Shown here: positions 31,733 to 37,980 of the stretch, piece after piece
Layout of the letters: each line of letters starts with the position of its first letter
Position numbering within the stretch: position 1 is the stretch's first letter
DNA from: a virus
Direction: 5' to 3' (one strand)
DNA length: 37,980 nucleotides
Virus record (IMG/VR): IMGVR_UViG_3300044712_002001
Coordinates: 1 to 37,980 of that record
Program-made: the position numbers and the translations under genes
Notes under the pieces: model-generated
Told to the model about the DNA's origin: nothing
What the model saw: only the letters and a program-made list of their open reading frames with translations
Databases searched by the model: none

Positions 31733-31957
31733 TTACTTCACTACCGGCCATTGCCACTGATTTGGTCCGTCTCCCTGGTGTACTGAAGTTACCCAAAGAT
31801 CATTTTGTCCATCGGTGATAACTTTCAAATTCACCATTATGTCAGACCACACAGCCACTATTACAGCAGGTAATTTTTCTGACTTGTTACCATTGACCTG
31901 ATTTTTCATGTAATCAGGCATGTTAAAAATTACGATTCTTCCAATTGTTGGCTCCAT
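31733..31957 (-). CDS. Cassette gene: small hypothetical protein (74 aa)
   Basis: MEPTIGRIVIFNMPDYM, then AVIVAVWSDIMVNLKVITDG and DLWVTSVHQGD. Proteins of this kind are frequent in phages and integron cassettes from environmental bacteria, with no known function. The fold is probably a small beta barrel. It is AT-rich like its neighbour at 31994-32293, with which it appears to form one two-gene unit (36-base gap without a palindrome). Confidence 0.65.
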   Translation of the reverse strand: MEPTIGRIVIFNMPDYMKNQVNGNKSEKLPAVIVAVWSDIMVNLKVITDGQNDLWVTSVHQGDGPNQWQWPVVK

Positions 31958-31993
31958 TTTGTTACCGGATTTTACAACGCCCGTCCAAGGCTT

Positions 31994-32293
31994 TTATATT
32001 TCAGGGATGTCAATTGTTTGCCCCGCAAATTCATGAGTGCAATCATTACAATACTGGATTTTACCATTTGTGACATATAAATGACATCTTGATTTTACTA
32101 TATCGTATTCACCTGTTTTTTCATTCTGTACCTTTAATTGGTTAAGTAGCGACGGTGTAAATGAAGGAAGTTCCATATTACCATTAAACGTCCATCCGGT
32201 GCCATCACTATTAACGGGGTAAGAGTGTTGATGCTTACAGCCCGGACAATAGAATGAATAATACTCTACAACTATTTTTTTAATTTTTGCCAT
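31994..32293 (-). CDS. Cassette gene: DUF6527-like zinc protein (99 aa)
   Basis: YYSFYCPGCKHQHSYPV gives a Cys-x2-Cys pair. A second ligand group is SRCHLYVTNGKIQYCNDCTH near the C-terminus, followed by FAGQTIDIPEI. The ending matches what I recall of DUF6527-type proteins. Probably binds zinc; role unknown. AT-rich compared with phage structural genes. Confidence 0.65.
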   Translation of the reverse strand: MAKIKKIVVEYYSFYCPGCKHQHSYPVNSDGTGWTFNGNMELPSFTPSLLNQLKVQNEKTGEYDIVKSRCHLYVTNGKIQYCNDCTHEFAGQTIDIPEI

Positions 32294-32370
32294 ATCTATT
32301 TAATTCAATTTTAAACCTTGACTTTTGGCAAACCCGCCCATCCCTGCAATTCATACACCCTGCCGCTTGA

Positions 32371-32466
32371 CTCTAACCATAACTACAGGTACAAGTAATG
32401 CCGGCTCAAATCCATGCCACCGTGATAGGCTAACTCCGGCACTCCTTCTACCAGTGTCCGTTAGGC
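32371..32466. repeat. attC-like palindrome between the MazG-like and DUF6527-like genes
   Basis: Outer ends: GTTAGGC (32460-32466) and CCATAAC or CTCTAAC (32371-32383). Inner arms CAGGTACAAGTAATGCCGG (32386-32404) and CCGGCACTCCTTCTACCAG (32436-32454) pair over 19 positions with a few mismatches, as in attC sites. A CGGTTC/GAACCG hairpin (32512-32527) follows the upstream gene's stop, as at 31222-31237. Confidence 0.6.
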
Positions 32467-32533
32467 AAAATGCAAACCGTGATTTGGCATTCCCGCAATG
32501 CTTTCCGCACACGGTTCTATCGAACCGGGACTG

Positions 32534-32944
32534 TTAATACCGCTTCCCATGTTTAAAAGGTCTCGTTGAATTATATCTTAATTTTAAATCAATATGCTTT
32601 TCAATATTGATTCCAAGGCCACCACATAAATCAAATAGACGAATAAATGAGTCTGCTATTTCATCCTCAAACGTGTCTTTAATTGTTGTTTCAAATCTGT
32701 TTTTAATCCAATCACAATTAATATTTTCAGATTCAAAATCAGATATCGACAATCGCCCGCATTCCATTGAATGCTCAAAAGCATTGAGCATTTCTCTCCT
32801 ATCTTTCCTGTCTGCCTCTAAAGCCTCTGAAAGTTCTGATACTACAAGCATTAAAGTTTGTCCGATATTTTCCTTTGAAACATCGAAGCCACGAAGTTTA
32901 TTCCCTTCGTAAATTTGTTTTGATAATTCATTTAAATTATTCAT
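32534..32944 (-). CDS. Cassette gene: MazG-like nucleotide pyrophosphohydrolase
   Basis: 136 residues. The MazG metal-binding pattern is clear: VVSELSEALEADRKDR (about 33-48) and EDEIADSFIRLFDLCGGLG (about 92-110), then the typical ending NSTRPFKHGKRY. It should hydrolyse non-canonical or excess NTPs to NMPs, a house-cleaning role. MazG enzymes are known from Vibrio integron cassette arrays as well as from phages. Much richer in A/T than the adjacent glycosyltransferase gene, suggesting separate origin. Confidence 0.8.
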   Translation of the reverse strand: MNNLNELSKQIYEGNKLRGFDVSKENIGQTLMLVVSELSEALEADRKDRREMLNAFEHSMECGRLSISDFESENINCDWIKNRFETTIKDTFEDEIADSFIRLFDLCGGLGINIEKHIDLKLRYNSTRPFKHGKRY

Positions 32945-33024
32945 TGTTTTTATTTTAAATTAAACCTTGATCTTCTAACCGCTCGCCTTCCGCACAACCA
33001 TTCACCTTTGCCGTTTGCACTCTT

Positions 33025-33112
33025 GCCTAACAACAGTGTATGTGTAAGCCGTGATACCCGCAAACCCCCACCGTGATAAAGCCCGGCCTCCACATACACC
33101 GGTCCGTTAGGT
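33025..33112. repeat. attC-like palindrome after the glycosyltransferase gene
   Basis: Ends GCCTAAC (33025-33031) and GTTAGGT (33106-33112) match the integron R''/R' consensus RYYYAAC/GTTRRRY. The inner arms GTGTATGTG (33036-33044) and CACATACAC (33091-33099) pair perfectly over 9 bp. Spacers of 4 and 6 bases are unpaired. The 46-base centre carries CCGTGATA twice. It begins 4 bases beyond the glycosyltransferase stop codon. This is the best attC-like site in the window. Confidence 0.65.
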
Positions 33113-33116
33113 TGCA

Positions 33117-33704
33117 TCAGTTATGCACAAACAGCGCCTTATTAATCCCTATAACCCGCAGCCCTCTCTTCTGGCACTCAGCTGCGCACTCCACAGCATA
33201 GATCCCGTCGGCAACCTCTTTCTCAATATGGTTAAAGCCAACAGCCTTGGCAACATCGAGCTTCACAATAAACGAGCCCATATCGATATTGCCCACCTGA
33301 ATCTTCGTACGCAGCACATCGTACTTGAAATAGTTATGAATAGTATCGCAGGTAACCATGCCAACCGACTTGTTGCAAACAATCAGCATAATCTCAACGA
33401 AAGCCATAACATACTGGTTATCGTCGTTGGTAATAAGCACATAATCATCGGCATCGCCCTCAATCTCCTGCAGCATCATGCGCCTGTTCGGGTGCCCCCA
33501 GAAGCCGTTCACAACCTTCGTATAGTCAAACTCCACCCGCGGATCCTTCAGCCCTTTGAAAAACTGCGGAATGCCATCCGGTGCCGGGCCGTCGTGTATA
33601 ACATGCATTGTCCAGTCTTCCCGAGTCTGCACCTGGAAGTCATACACAAGCCTCTTAAGTTCTGTCGGCCTGTTAAAAGCCACTGCTATTACATGAAGTT
33701 TCAT
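33117..33704 (-). CDS. Short GT2-like glycosyltransferase (195 aa)
   Basis: MKLHVIAVAFNRPTELKRLV is a GT-A N-terminus. The Asp-rich ITNDDNQYV (about 93-101) is the likely metal/sugar-nucleotide site. The family is usually longer, so the acceptor domain is minimal. The ATG overlaps the upstream stop (TGATG), tying it to the modification genes. Acceptor unknown: DNA base, virion protein or cell-surface glycan. Confidence 0.75.
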   Translation of the reverse strand: MKLHVIAVAFNRPTELKRLVYDFQVQTREDWTMHVIHDGPAPDGIPQFFKGLKDPRVEFDYTKVVNGFWGHPNRRMMLQEIEGDADDYVLITNDDNQYVMAFVEIMLIVCNKSVGMVTCDTIHNYFKYDVLRTKIQVGNIDMGSFIVKLDVAKAVGFNHIEKEVADGIYAVECAAECQKRGLRVIGINKALFVHN

Positions 33705-34411
33705 CAGATTACTTTTATAGCGTTCAACAAATCATTATTAAAATCGGCGGCAATCTTCTCCCTGGGGAAGTCATAATGAATGCCCCACCCGAATCTTTTG
33801 TTTACGGCGCTCAGCCTGCTGCGGCTCAGCTCGGTGCGCTCAATGGTATAGTCGAGCGAAAGGAATTTCATGTGAAGCGTTTTAATTCCGCTGCCGGTCA
33901 TACGTTTTATATCACCCTCCGGATGGCACACATGGCAGCCGGGGTCGTAGTTTGTTTCCTTTACAGCCGATGGCCTGAACAGATTCATCTTTGCACCGCC
34001 TGCAATACCATGCTGCACCTCCTCGTAAATCTGCCCCTCGGTTGTCGGAAACTTCTCGCTTATCATATTGAACAGCTCCGGATCCACACATGTAGCATCG
34101 AGTGCGTAAAGCCTTGCCTTAATGTCGGGGAAATAAACAATCTCGTCGATATCACCAATAATAACCCAGTCGGCATTACTGTTCTTCCAGCAGTTGTTTT
34201 TAATCTGCAGGTAAATATCATCGCGTATCTGGTTGCCGGTATCATAAGGCACCACCCTTACAATAGGGTTAGCCTCGCATATCTCCCGGCTGCGGTCGGT
34301 CGAGAAGTTGTCGTAGATCGTTATCCTGTCGCAGAACTGTGAGTAGTGCCTCAGGTAGTAAGGAAGAAGTTTCTCCTCGTTGTAGCAAATTGCAAAAGCT
34401 TCTATTCTCAT
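33704..34411 (-). CDS. GT2/GT92-like glycosyltransferase (235 aa)
   Basis: FAICYNEEKLLPYYLRHYSQ, then ITIYDNFSTDRSREI and the DxD-type VIIGDIDEIVYF (about 82-93) are typical of GT-A enzymes of the GT92/GT2 kind. The C-terminal part with CHVCHPEGDIKRM may bind metal. It overlaps both neighbours by four bases or less, so it is made together with the DUF5131 protein and the second glycosyltransferase. Confidence 0.75.
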   Translation of the reverse strand: MRIEAFAICYNEEKLLPYYLRHYSQFCDRITIYDNFSTDRSREICEANPIVRVVPYDTGNQIRDDIYLQIKNNCWKNSNADWVIIGDIDEIVYFPDIKARLYALDATCVDPELFNMISEKFPTTEGQIYEEVQHGIAGGAKMNLFRPSAVKETNYDPGCHVCHPEGDIKRMTGSGIKTLHMKFLSLDYTIERTELSRSRLSAVNKRFGWGIHYDFPREKIAADFNNDLLNAIKVI

Positions 34412-35088
34412 TTTAATAATCTTGAAAGGTTTCTTTTCTGATCGATCACCGTGAACTTTTTCAGCTCATCAATAAGAGCCAGCAGCTTTTCTTTTGAAGG
34501 CTCGGGAAGATGATTGTTCTTGCTATCTGCTCCAATATTTACCTTCAAAGGGTTTGCTGTTTTAATAAGATCAACCATTTCAGGCAAGTCAAAATCCATT
34601 ATAGGTTCTATTGTCAAATGCTTTGGAGTTGTAGTAATGAAACTCATTTCGTTTGCCCTGACTCTTGGAGCAGGAGCATTACCCATTTCTGAGTATATCC
34701 GGTTAGTTTCAATAGTAGTACATACAATGGAATCTTTGGGAAGTATATCTTCAAACTCTTTGATTCTTCCTGGATTCTTTGTCTGGAAAAAATATGTGTT
34801 TTCAAACCGATAGCAATGTGCAAGAATCCTATATATAAAATCCTCTGCGACTTCTCTTGCAAACAGATCATTCTGAGCGCAGACAAACCAGGTGCGCCCC
34901 GTTCCAAGATTCTTACTAAGTGCATTATGATTCAATCTTAAACCACCGGAATACTTTACATTGATTGCGGACATTCTTTTCTTCCAACTGTTTGTCGAGC
35001 AGTAAAAACATTTATGCGGACATTCCCCGGCGAGCGGGTTCCATGTAAAAACTCCAGGGTACATATTCCCTTTTGATGTGTCTTTCAT
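34408..35088 (-). CDS. DUF5131 (phage Gp37/Gp68-like) radical-SAM-like protein
   Basis: 226 residues from the ATG at 35088, one base after the previous stop. GECPHKCFYC gives Cys23-x3-Cys27-x2-Cys30, the radical-SAM iron-sulfur motif, and the sequence TWNPLAGECPHKCFYCSTNS matches the phage Gp37/Gp68 family. Later phrases (YFFQTKNPGRIKEF, LTIEPIMDFDLPEMV) are also typical. Such proteins resemble spore-photoproduct-lyase-like enzymes; the reaction is not established. It could modify phage DNA, given its company. Confidence 0.85.
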   Translation of the reverse strand: MKDTSKGNMYPGVFTWNPLAGECPHKCFYCSTNSWKKRMSAINVKYSGGLRLNHNALSKNLGTGRTWFVCAQNDLFAREVAEDFIYRILAHCYRFENTYFFQTKNPGRIKEFEDILPKDSIVCTTIETNRIYSEMGNAPAPRVRANEMSFITTTPKHLTIEPIMDFDLPEMVDLIKTANPLKVNIGADSKNNHLPEPSKEKLLALIDELKKFTVIDQKRNLSRLLK

Positions 35089-35089
35089 C

Positions 35090-36238
35090 TTACCAAGTTT
35101 TAGCCCAGTGGTGAATTGCATATGTTTCCGGTTTAGCGTAACCGGGGCGATACTTCTTGTCGAAGTAATACGGGTAGAAATATTTCGAGTCGTAAACAGT
35201 AATGCCATCAAGCTTCTGCACCTCGTCACGCTCCTGCCATCCGAACTTCTTTGCAATACGGGTAAACATCTCCGGTCCGGTTTCAATCTCAATGCCCAGC
35301 GGTCCGGGGTCGAAGTACACAATCTTATCCATAAACGCCAGGCAATCTTTCATAAAAGCATGACCGGGCATCGAGCCAAACACAGCATTATTCACCCTGT
35401 GGGCAACCTCCGAAGCGCAGAAGAACTCATTGCCCAGCAGGTCATCAAACCTCTTAACTGCTTCCACATCGAAGTCGAAATAAATTCCACCGGTAGCAAG
35501 CAGCCTCTCGCACCTTCCGTAATGCCCTGCCACTGCATAGTTGCCACGGCTTATGGCATCCATAACAAACGGAGACTTAACAACATTATCGAGCGAGATC
35601 TGCCGTATCTCATAGTCGGGCATAAGCACTTTCCATCCGTCAATATACTTCTGAAACTTCTCAGGCATCGGTGCAGGGTTAACCCATGTATAGTAAATTA
35701 TCCGCGGAATCTCCTTCACGAACCACCATGTCTGATACGGATCGGGCGGCCATCCCCCGGGCATCGTCCAGAAATCATCCTTGGTTGTATGCAGCGCATA
35801 GCCATTTTTTACACAGAACTCATCCACGGCAGCCTTCACCCCAAAGTCGCCCTGGGCACCTTCTTCTTTACTCCAGTTCAGGTAGTCATGCCCGGCAACA
35901 ATACCGCCATGCCTCACCTTCGGAAACCATGCAAGCAGATCCTGTTTAGCGTTTTTGTAGTCATGGTCCGCATCGATGTACACAAAATCGAGCGCGCCAT
36001 CAGCAACACTTTTGGCTGCTTCCACCGAGCTTGCCTGTACAAACTGCACCGGCTTGTTTGCAAGCAAATGCCTGGCTTCATCGCGCACGAACATATCCAC
36101 ACAAATAATCTTTCCCTTCCACTCCTCGAGTATCTGGTTAGAGTTATGCCCGTACTCAATGCCGATCTCAGCACCGAGGCCCTTCTGGTAAAATTGTTGT
36201 ACCAGGTTTCCGAATTGTCTGCGAGTTGTAATTTCCAT
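35090..36238 (-). CDS. Methyltransferase-glycosyltransferase fusion (382 aa)
   Basis: The ATG at 36238 follows the previous stop by five bases. Residues about 1-150 are a class I AdoMet-dependent methyltransferase (AEIGIEYG at 23-30, IICVDMF, DFVYIDADHDY at 84-94). Residues about 178-375 are a glycosyltransferase of the DXD sugar-binding type (IPRIIYYTWVNPAPMPEKFQ, then CERLLATGGIYFDFDVEAV with DFD at 255-257). Both parts look complete. It may glycosylate and methylate the same acceptor. Confidence 0.85.
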   Translation of the reverse strand: MEITTRRQFGNLVQQFYQKGLGAEIGIEYGHNSNQILEEWKGKIICVDMFVRDEARHLLANKPVQFVQASSVEAAKSVADGALDFVYIDADHDYKNAKQDLLAWFPKVRHGGIVAGHDYLNWSKEEGAQGDFGVKAAVDEFCVKNGYALHTTKDDFWTMPGGWPPDPYQTWWFVKEIPRIIYYTWVNPAPMPEKFQKYIDGWKVLMPDYEIRQISLDNVVKSPFVMDAISRGNYAVAGHYGRCERLLATGGIYFDFDVEAVKRFDDLLGNEFFCASEVAHRVNNAVFGSMPGHAFMKDCLAFMDKIVYFDPGPLGIEIETGPEMFTRIAKKFGWQERDEVQKLDGITVYDSKYFYPYYFDKKYRPGYAKPETYAIHHWAKTW

Positions 36239-36243
36239 AAGTT

Positions 36244-37461
36244 TTATTTTACGATTGATGGTTCCATTATCCACTCTCTGAACATTACCGGCATAACCGA
36301 TCCGTCAGAATATTTCTTGTCAAGTATGATATCACCGGTTACTTCTTCTCCGGTCCATTTATTCGGAAAGGTTTTATTTTCAATCAGCTCCCTGATACGG
36401 TTTTCTTCCTCCTGGTTTATCAGGTAAAGTTTTTCGTTCTGAGATCCTGAGTTGATTCTGCTTTGTATGTTGAGTATTTTTTCAAGGAAATAAGTGCGTG
36501 CCTCGAGAGTTAAAGGACCAAGCCTTTGCTGATTTTTCCCAAGAGTTCCATCCTTCTTCAGCTCACCGCCTGATTTCCGATGACGATACATAGGCAGTCT
36601 CATCTCCCTGTATATAGGTTTCAGTTCCATAAGAGGAGCAAGGAACTTCCACTTATCTATCTTTAAAACTTCCATGAGTGATTTTTCTTTTTGAACCAAT
36701 GGGCAGCCAATGCAGCCGGTGCGAGCTGCAATCTCTTCAGCTTCTTCACCACCATAAGCATCAGCGAGTATTGCCGTTGGCCATGCTCCGTAACCTATTG
36801 ATGGAGCAAACACCTTAAGCCAATCCCAAACCGAACAAACACGCCAATGCAAGAGAGGTGCAAGTGTGCTGCACAGATCAGAGTCTAATCCTGTCTGATA
36901 CCATCCTTGTCCGCATTCAGCATCACCCTTGGCGCAGCTCATATGAATTTTCCCATCCCTGATTGCACTTTCTCCCTGGCGCACTCCGGTAAGCATCAGA
37001 ATTTTTTCACCCGTTTCCGCATACAGATCCTGAAGAGCTCGCTCCATCGGTTCAATTTTTATCTGACCTGTACACCACCTGAAAGTATTTGATGGAGGGG
37101 GAACACCATGCCCAAGAATATAAACCATAAACCTATCATCAACATCAGCCATCACCGTGCGCACTTCAATTCCTTTTCCTTTTAGCTTCTCCACAATCTT
37201 CTCTGATGCTATCCAAAGCGGAGGAAGCTCCATTCTTGTATCTGCACGCAGCACCGTTAACGACTTAGGCTTCATTATCTGCCCCGATTCTATCAGTGAT
37301 ATAAGCAGAGTCAGCAGGGTGGTTGAATCTTTACCCATACTCCAGGCAACAGCCCAATGGTCATGGAACTGACCGTAGGCATTAACCGATTCGCAGGTGA
37401 GTTTTATCTGCTCGTTAAAATCAATACGCTTAATTCCAAAAAGGTTAAGATCAGTTCTCAT
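36244..37461 (-). CDS. DndC/PAPS-reductase-like ATP pyrophosphatase
   Basis: 405 residues; the ATG lies inside the last codons of the terminase small subunit gene (11-base overlap). The PP-loop SMGKDSTTLL (41-50) marks an adenylating enzyme of the PAPS reductase/DndC family. GVPPPSNTFRWCTGQIKIEP, the LTGVRQGESAIRDG motif, and a GCIGCPLVQKEKS Cys pair are closest in pattern to DndC, the sulfur-transfer enzyme of DNA phosphorothioation. No DndD, DndE or cysteine desulfurase gene is present. It may add sulfur or another group to phage DNA or a tRNA. Confidence 0.85.
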   Translation of the reverse strand: MRTDLNLFGIKRIDFNEQIKLTCESVNAYGQFHDHWAVAWSMGKDSTTLLTLLISLIESGQIMKPKSLTVLRADTRMELPPLWIASEKIVEKLKGKGIEVRTVMADVDDRFMVYILGHGVPPPSNTFRWCTGQIKIEPMERALQDLYAETGEKILMLTGVRQGESAIRDGKIHMSCAKGDAECGQGWYQTGLDSDLCSTLAPLLHWRVCSVWDWLKVFAPSIGYGAWPTAILADAYGGEEAEEIAARTGCIGCPLVQKEKSLMEVLKIDKWKFLAPLMELKPIYREMRLPMYRHRKSGGELKKDGTLGKNQQRLGPLTLEARTYFLEKILNIQSRINSGSQNEKLYLINQEEENRIRELIENKTFPNKWTGEEVTGDIILDKKYSDGSVMPVMFREWIMEPSIVK

Positions 37462-37939
37462 TGAATTGTTTTTGTGTTTCATCAAACGGATCCTTCTCAA
37501 CTTTGGTTGCCGGTCCAAGCTTCTGCTGGCTGAGTGGATCCATCCCGAAGAGGGTTGCTATATCTTTATAGTTTTTCATTGCCTGGTTACGAATGCCAAT
37601 CCATGGAGATACCTGTTCGTAAGTGCCTGTCTTGGTTGGCATGGTTATGGTCTTACCGTTATCCTTCAGCTCCCTGCAAGCTTCTTCGTATGTTGCAAAC
37701 TCTTCTGCCATCATTGCCACCAGCTGCACGTTCGCCACATTCAAAAGTTCCTTGCCGATCAGCATCTCACACGCGCTGCGAAAGTTCTTCTTCCCCTTGT
37801 CGCTCAGCCAAACTTCTGGCTTCGGTATTTCAACTATCAATTCATAATCCACCCCTTGCCGAACCACCCTGTCTTTCCTGAGGGTTCCCGAAAGCTCTTT
37901 CAACTTCGCTGGCACCGATGGCCTGCCTGCCTTGCTCAT
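37451..37939 (-). CDS. terS: Terminase small subunit (P27 family)
   Basis: 162 residues from the ATG at 37939, which has a GGGAGGGGGGG ribosome binding site. The opening SKAGRPSVPAKLKELSGTLR, then KDRVVRQG, is the standard start of P27-type small subunits, followed by the helical DNA-binding and oligomerisation region (FRSACEMLIGKELLNVANVQ). It recognises the packaging site and presents DNA to the large subunit. A start 33 bases upstream is possible but lacks a binding site. Confidence 0.9.
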   Translation of the reverse strand: MSKAGRPSVPAKLKELSGTLRKDRVVRQGVDYELIVEIPKPEVWLSDKGKKNFRSACEMLIGKELLNVANVQLVAMMAEEFATYEEACRELKDNGKTITMPTKTGTYEQVSPWIGIRNQAMKNYKDIATLFGMDPLSQQKLGPATKVEKDPFDETQKQFNEN

Positions 37940-37980
37940 AATACCCCCCCTCCCGAATTTTGACAACGACACACGAAGAC

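Noticed and set aside
35078-36427. Long plus-strand open frame (449 codons)
   Set aside because: Antisense shadow of the methyltransferase-glycosyltransferase gene, with atypical composition and no motif.
36244-37461. A full DNA phosphorothioation (Dnd) system
   Set aside because: Only a DndC-like gene is visible; no DndA/IscS, DndB, DndD or DndE gene is found in the window.

Overview
The window looks like a complete, roughly 38 kb temperate siphovirus (or excised prophage) of a Bacteroidota host, opened at an arbitrary point of a circular map. Grounds for the host are a Bacteroidetes-type integrase, a DUF4373 (Lin1244-like) replication protein, a TAnnTTTG -7 promoter box, and two classes of dispersed repeat that I recall from Bacteroidota chromosomes. 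Almost every gene lies on the minus strand, in tightly coupled operons with ATGA or TAATG overlaps. Only the lysogeny pair at 6.8-7.8 kb is on the plus strand. The first and last six bases are identical, which fits a circular contig but may be chance.

Following transcription (right to left) from 6.7 kb: early genes run from a divergent promoter at 6.7-6.83 kb. They include a LuxR-type regulator, small DNA-binding proteins, a DUF4406 protein, a DnaD-like protein, a DnaA-domain-IV fusion, an HNH nuclease and a XerC/D-like recombinase. A cluster of TTGATA/TATCAA inverted repeats (60-172) lies just before the late genes. Across the circular junction the late operon starts with the small terminase subunit. 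It continues through a DndC/PAPS-reductase-like enzyme, a methyltransferase-glycosyltransferase fusion, a DUF5131 radical-SAM-like protein and two glycosyltransferases. Next comes a 2 kb block of AT-rich small genes separated by attC-like palindromes. Then follow the large terminase, portal, prohead protease, major capsid, connectors, tail tube, tail assembly chaperones (with a -1 frameshift signal), tape measure, tail tip, a glycosyltransferase, a tail spike, a third tyrosine recombinase and the lysis genes.

The lysis genes end at an attP site (9.05-9.31 kb): the 3' half of a tRNA gene with its terminator, flanked by 11-bp-period TCATGC arm repeats. Next to it lie the main integrase, a secreted protein and the CI-like repressor.

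The most notable points are: an integron-like cassette block inside a phage late operon with no integron integrase; the DndC-like/radical-SAM/glycosyltransferase group between the two terminase genes; a deoxyribosyltransferase-like/DnaA-domain-IV fusion; host-type REP repeats inserted in frame into phage genes; and three different tyrosine recombinases. Eight genes or gene extensions come from reading the sequence beyond simple ATG-started ORFs of 60 or more residues: five small coupled genes (1153-1299, 2465-2608, 5600-5770, 9810-9971, 16076-16234), the frameshifted chaperone, and an uncertain ORF at the junction.
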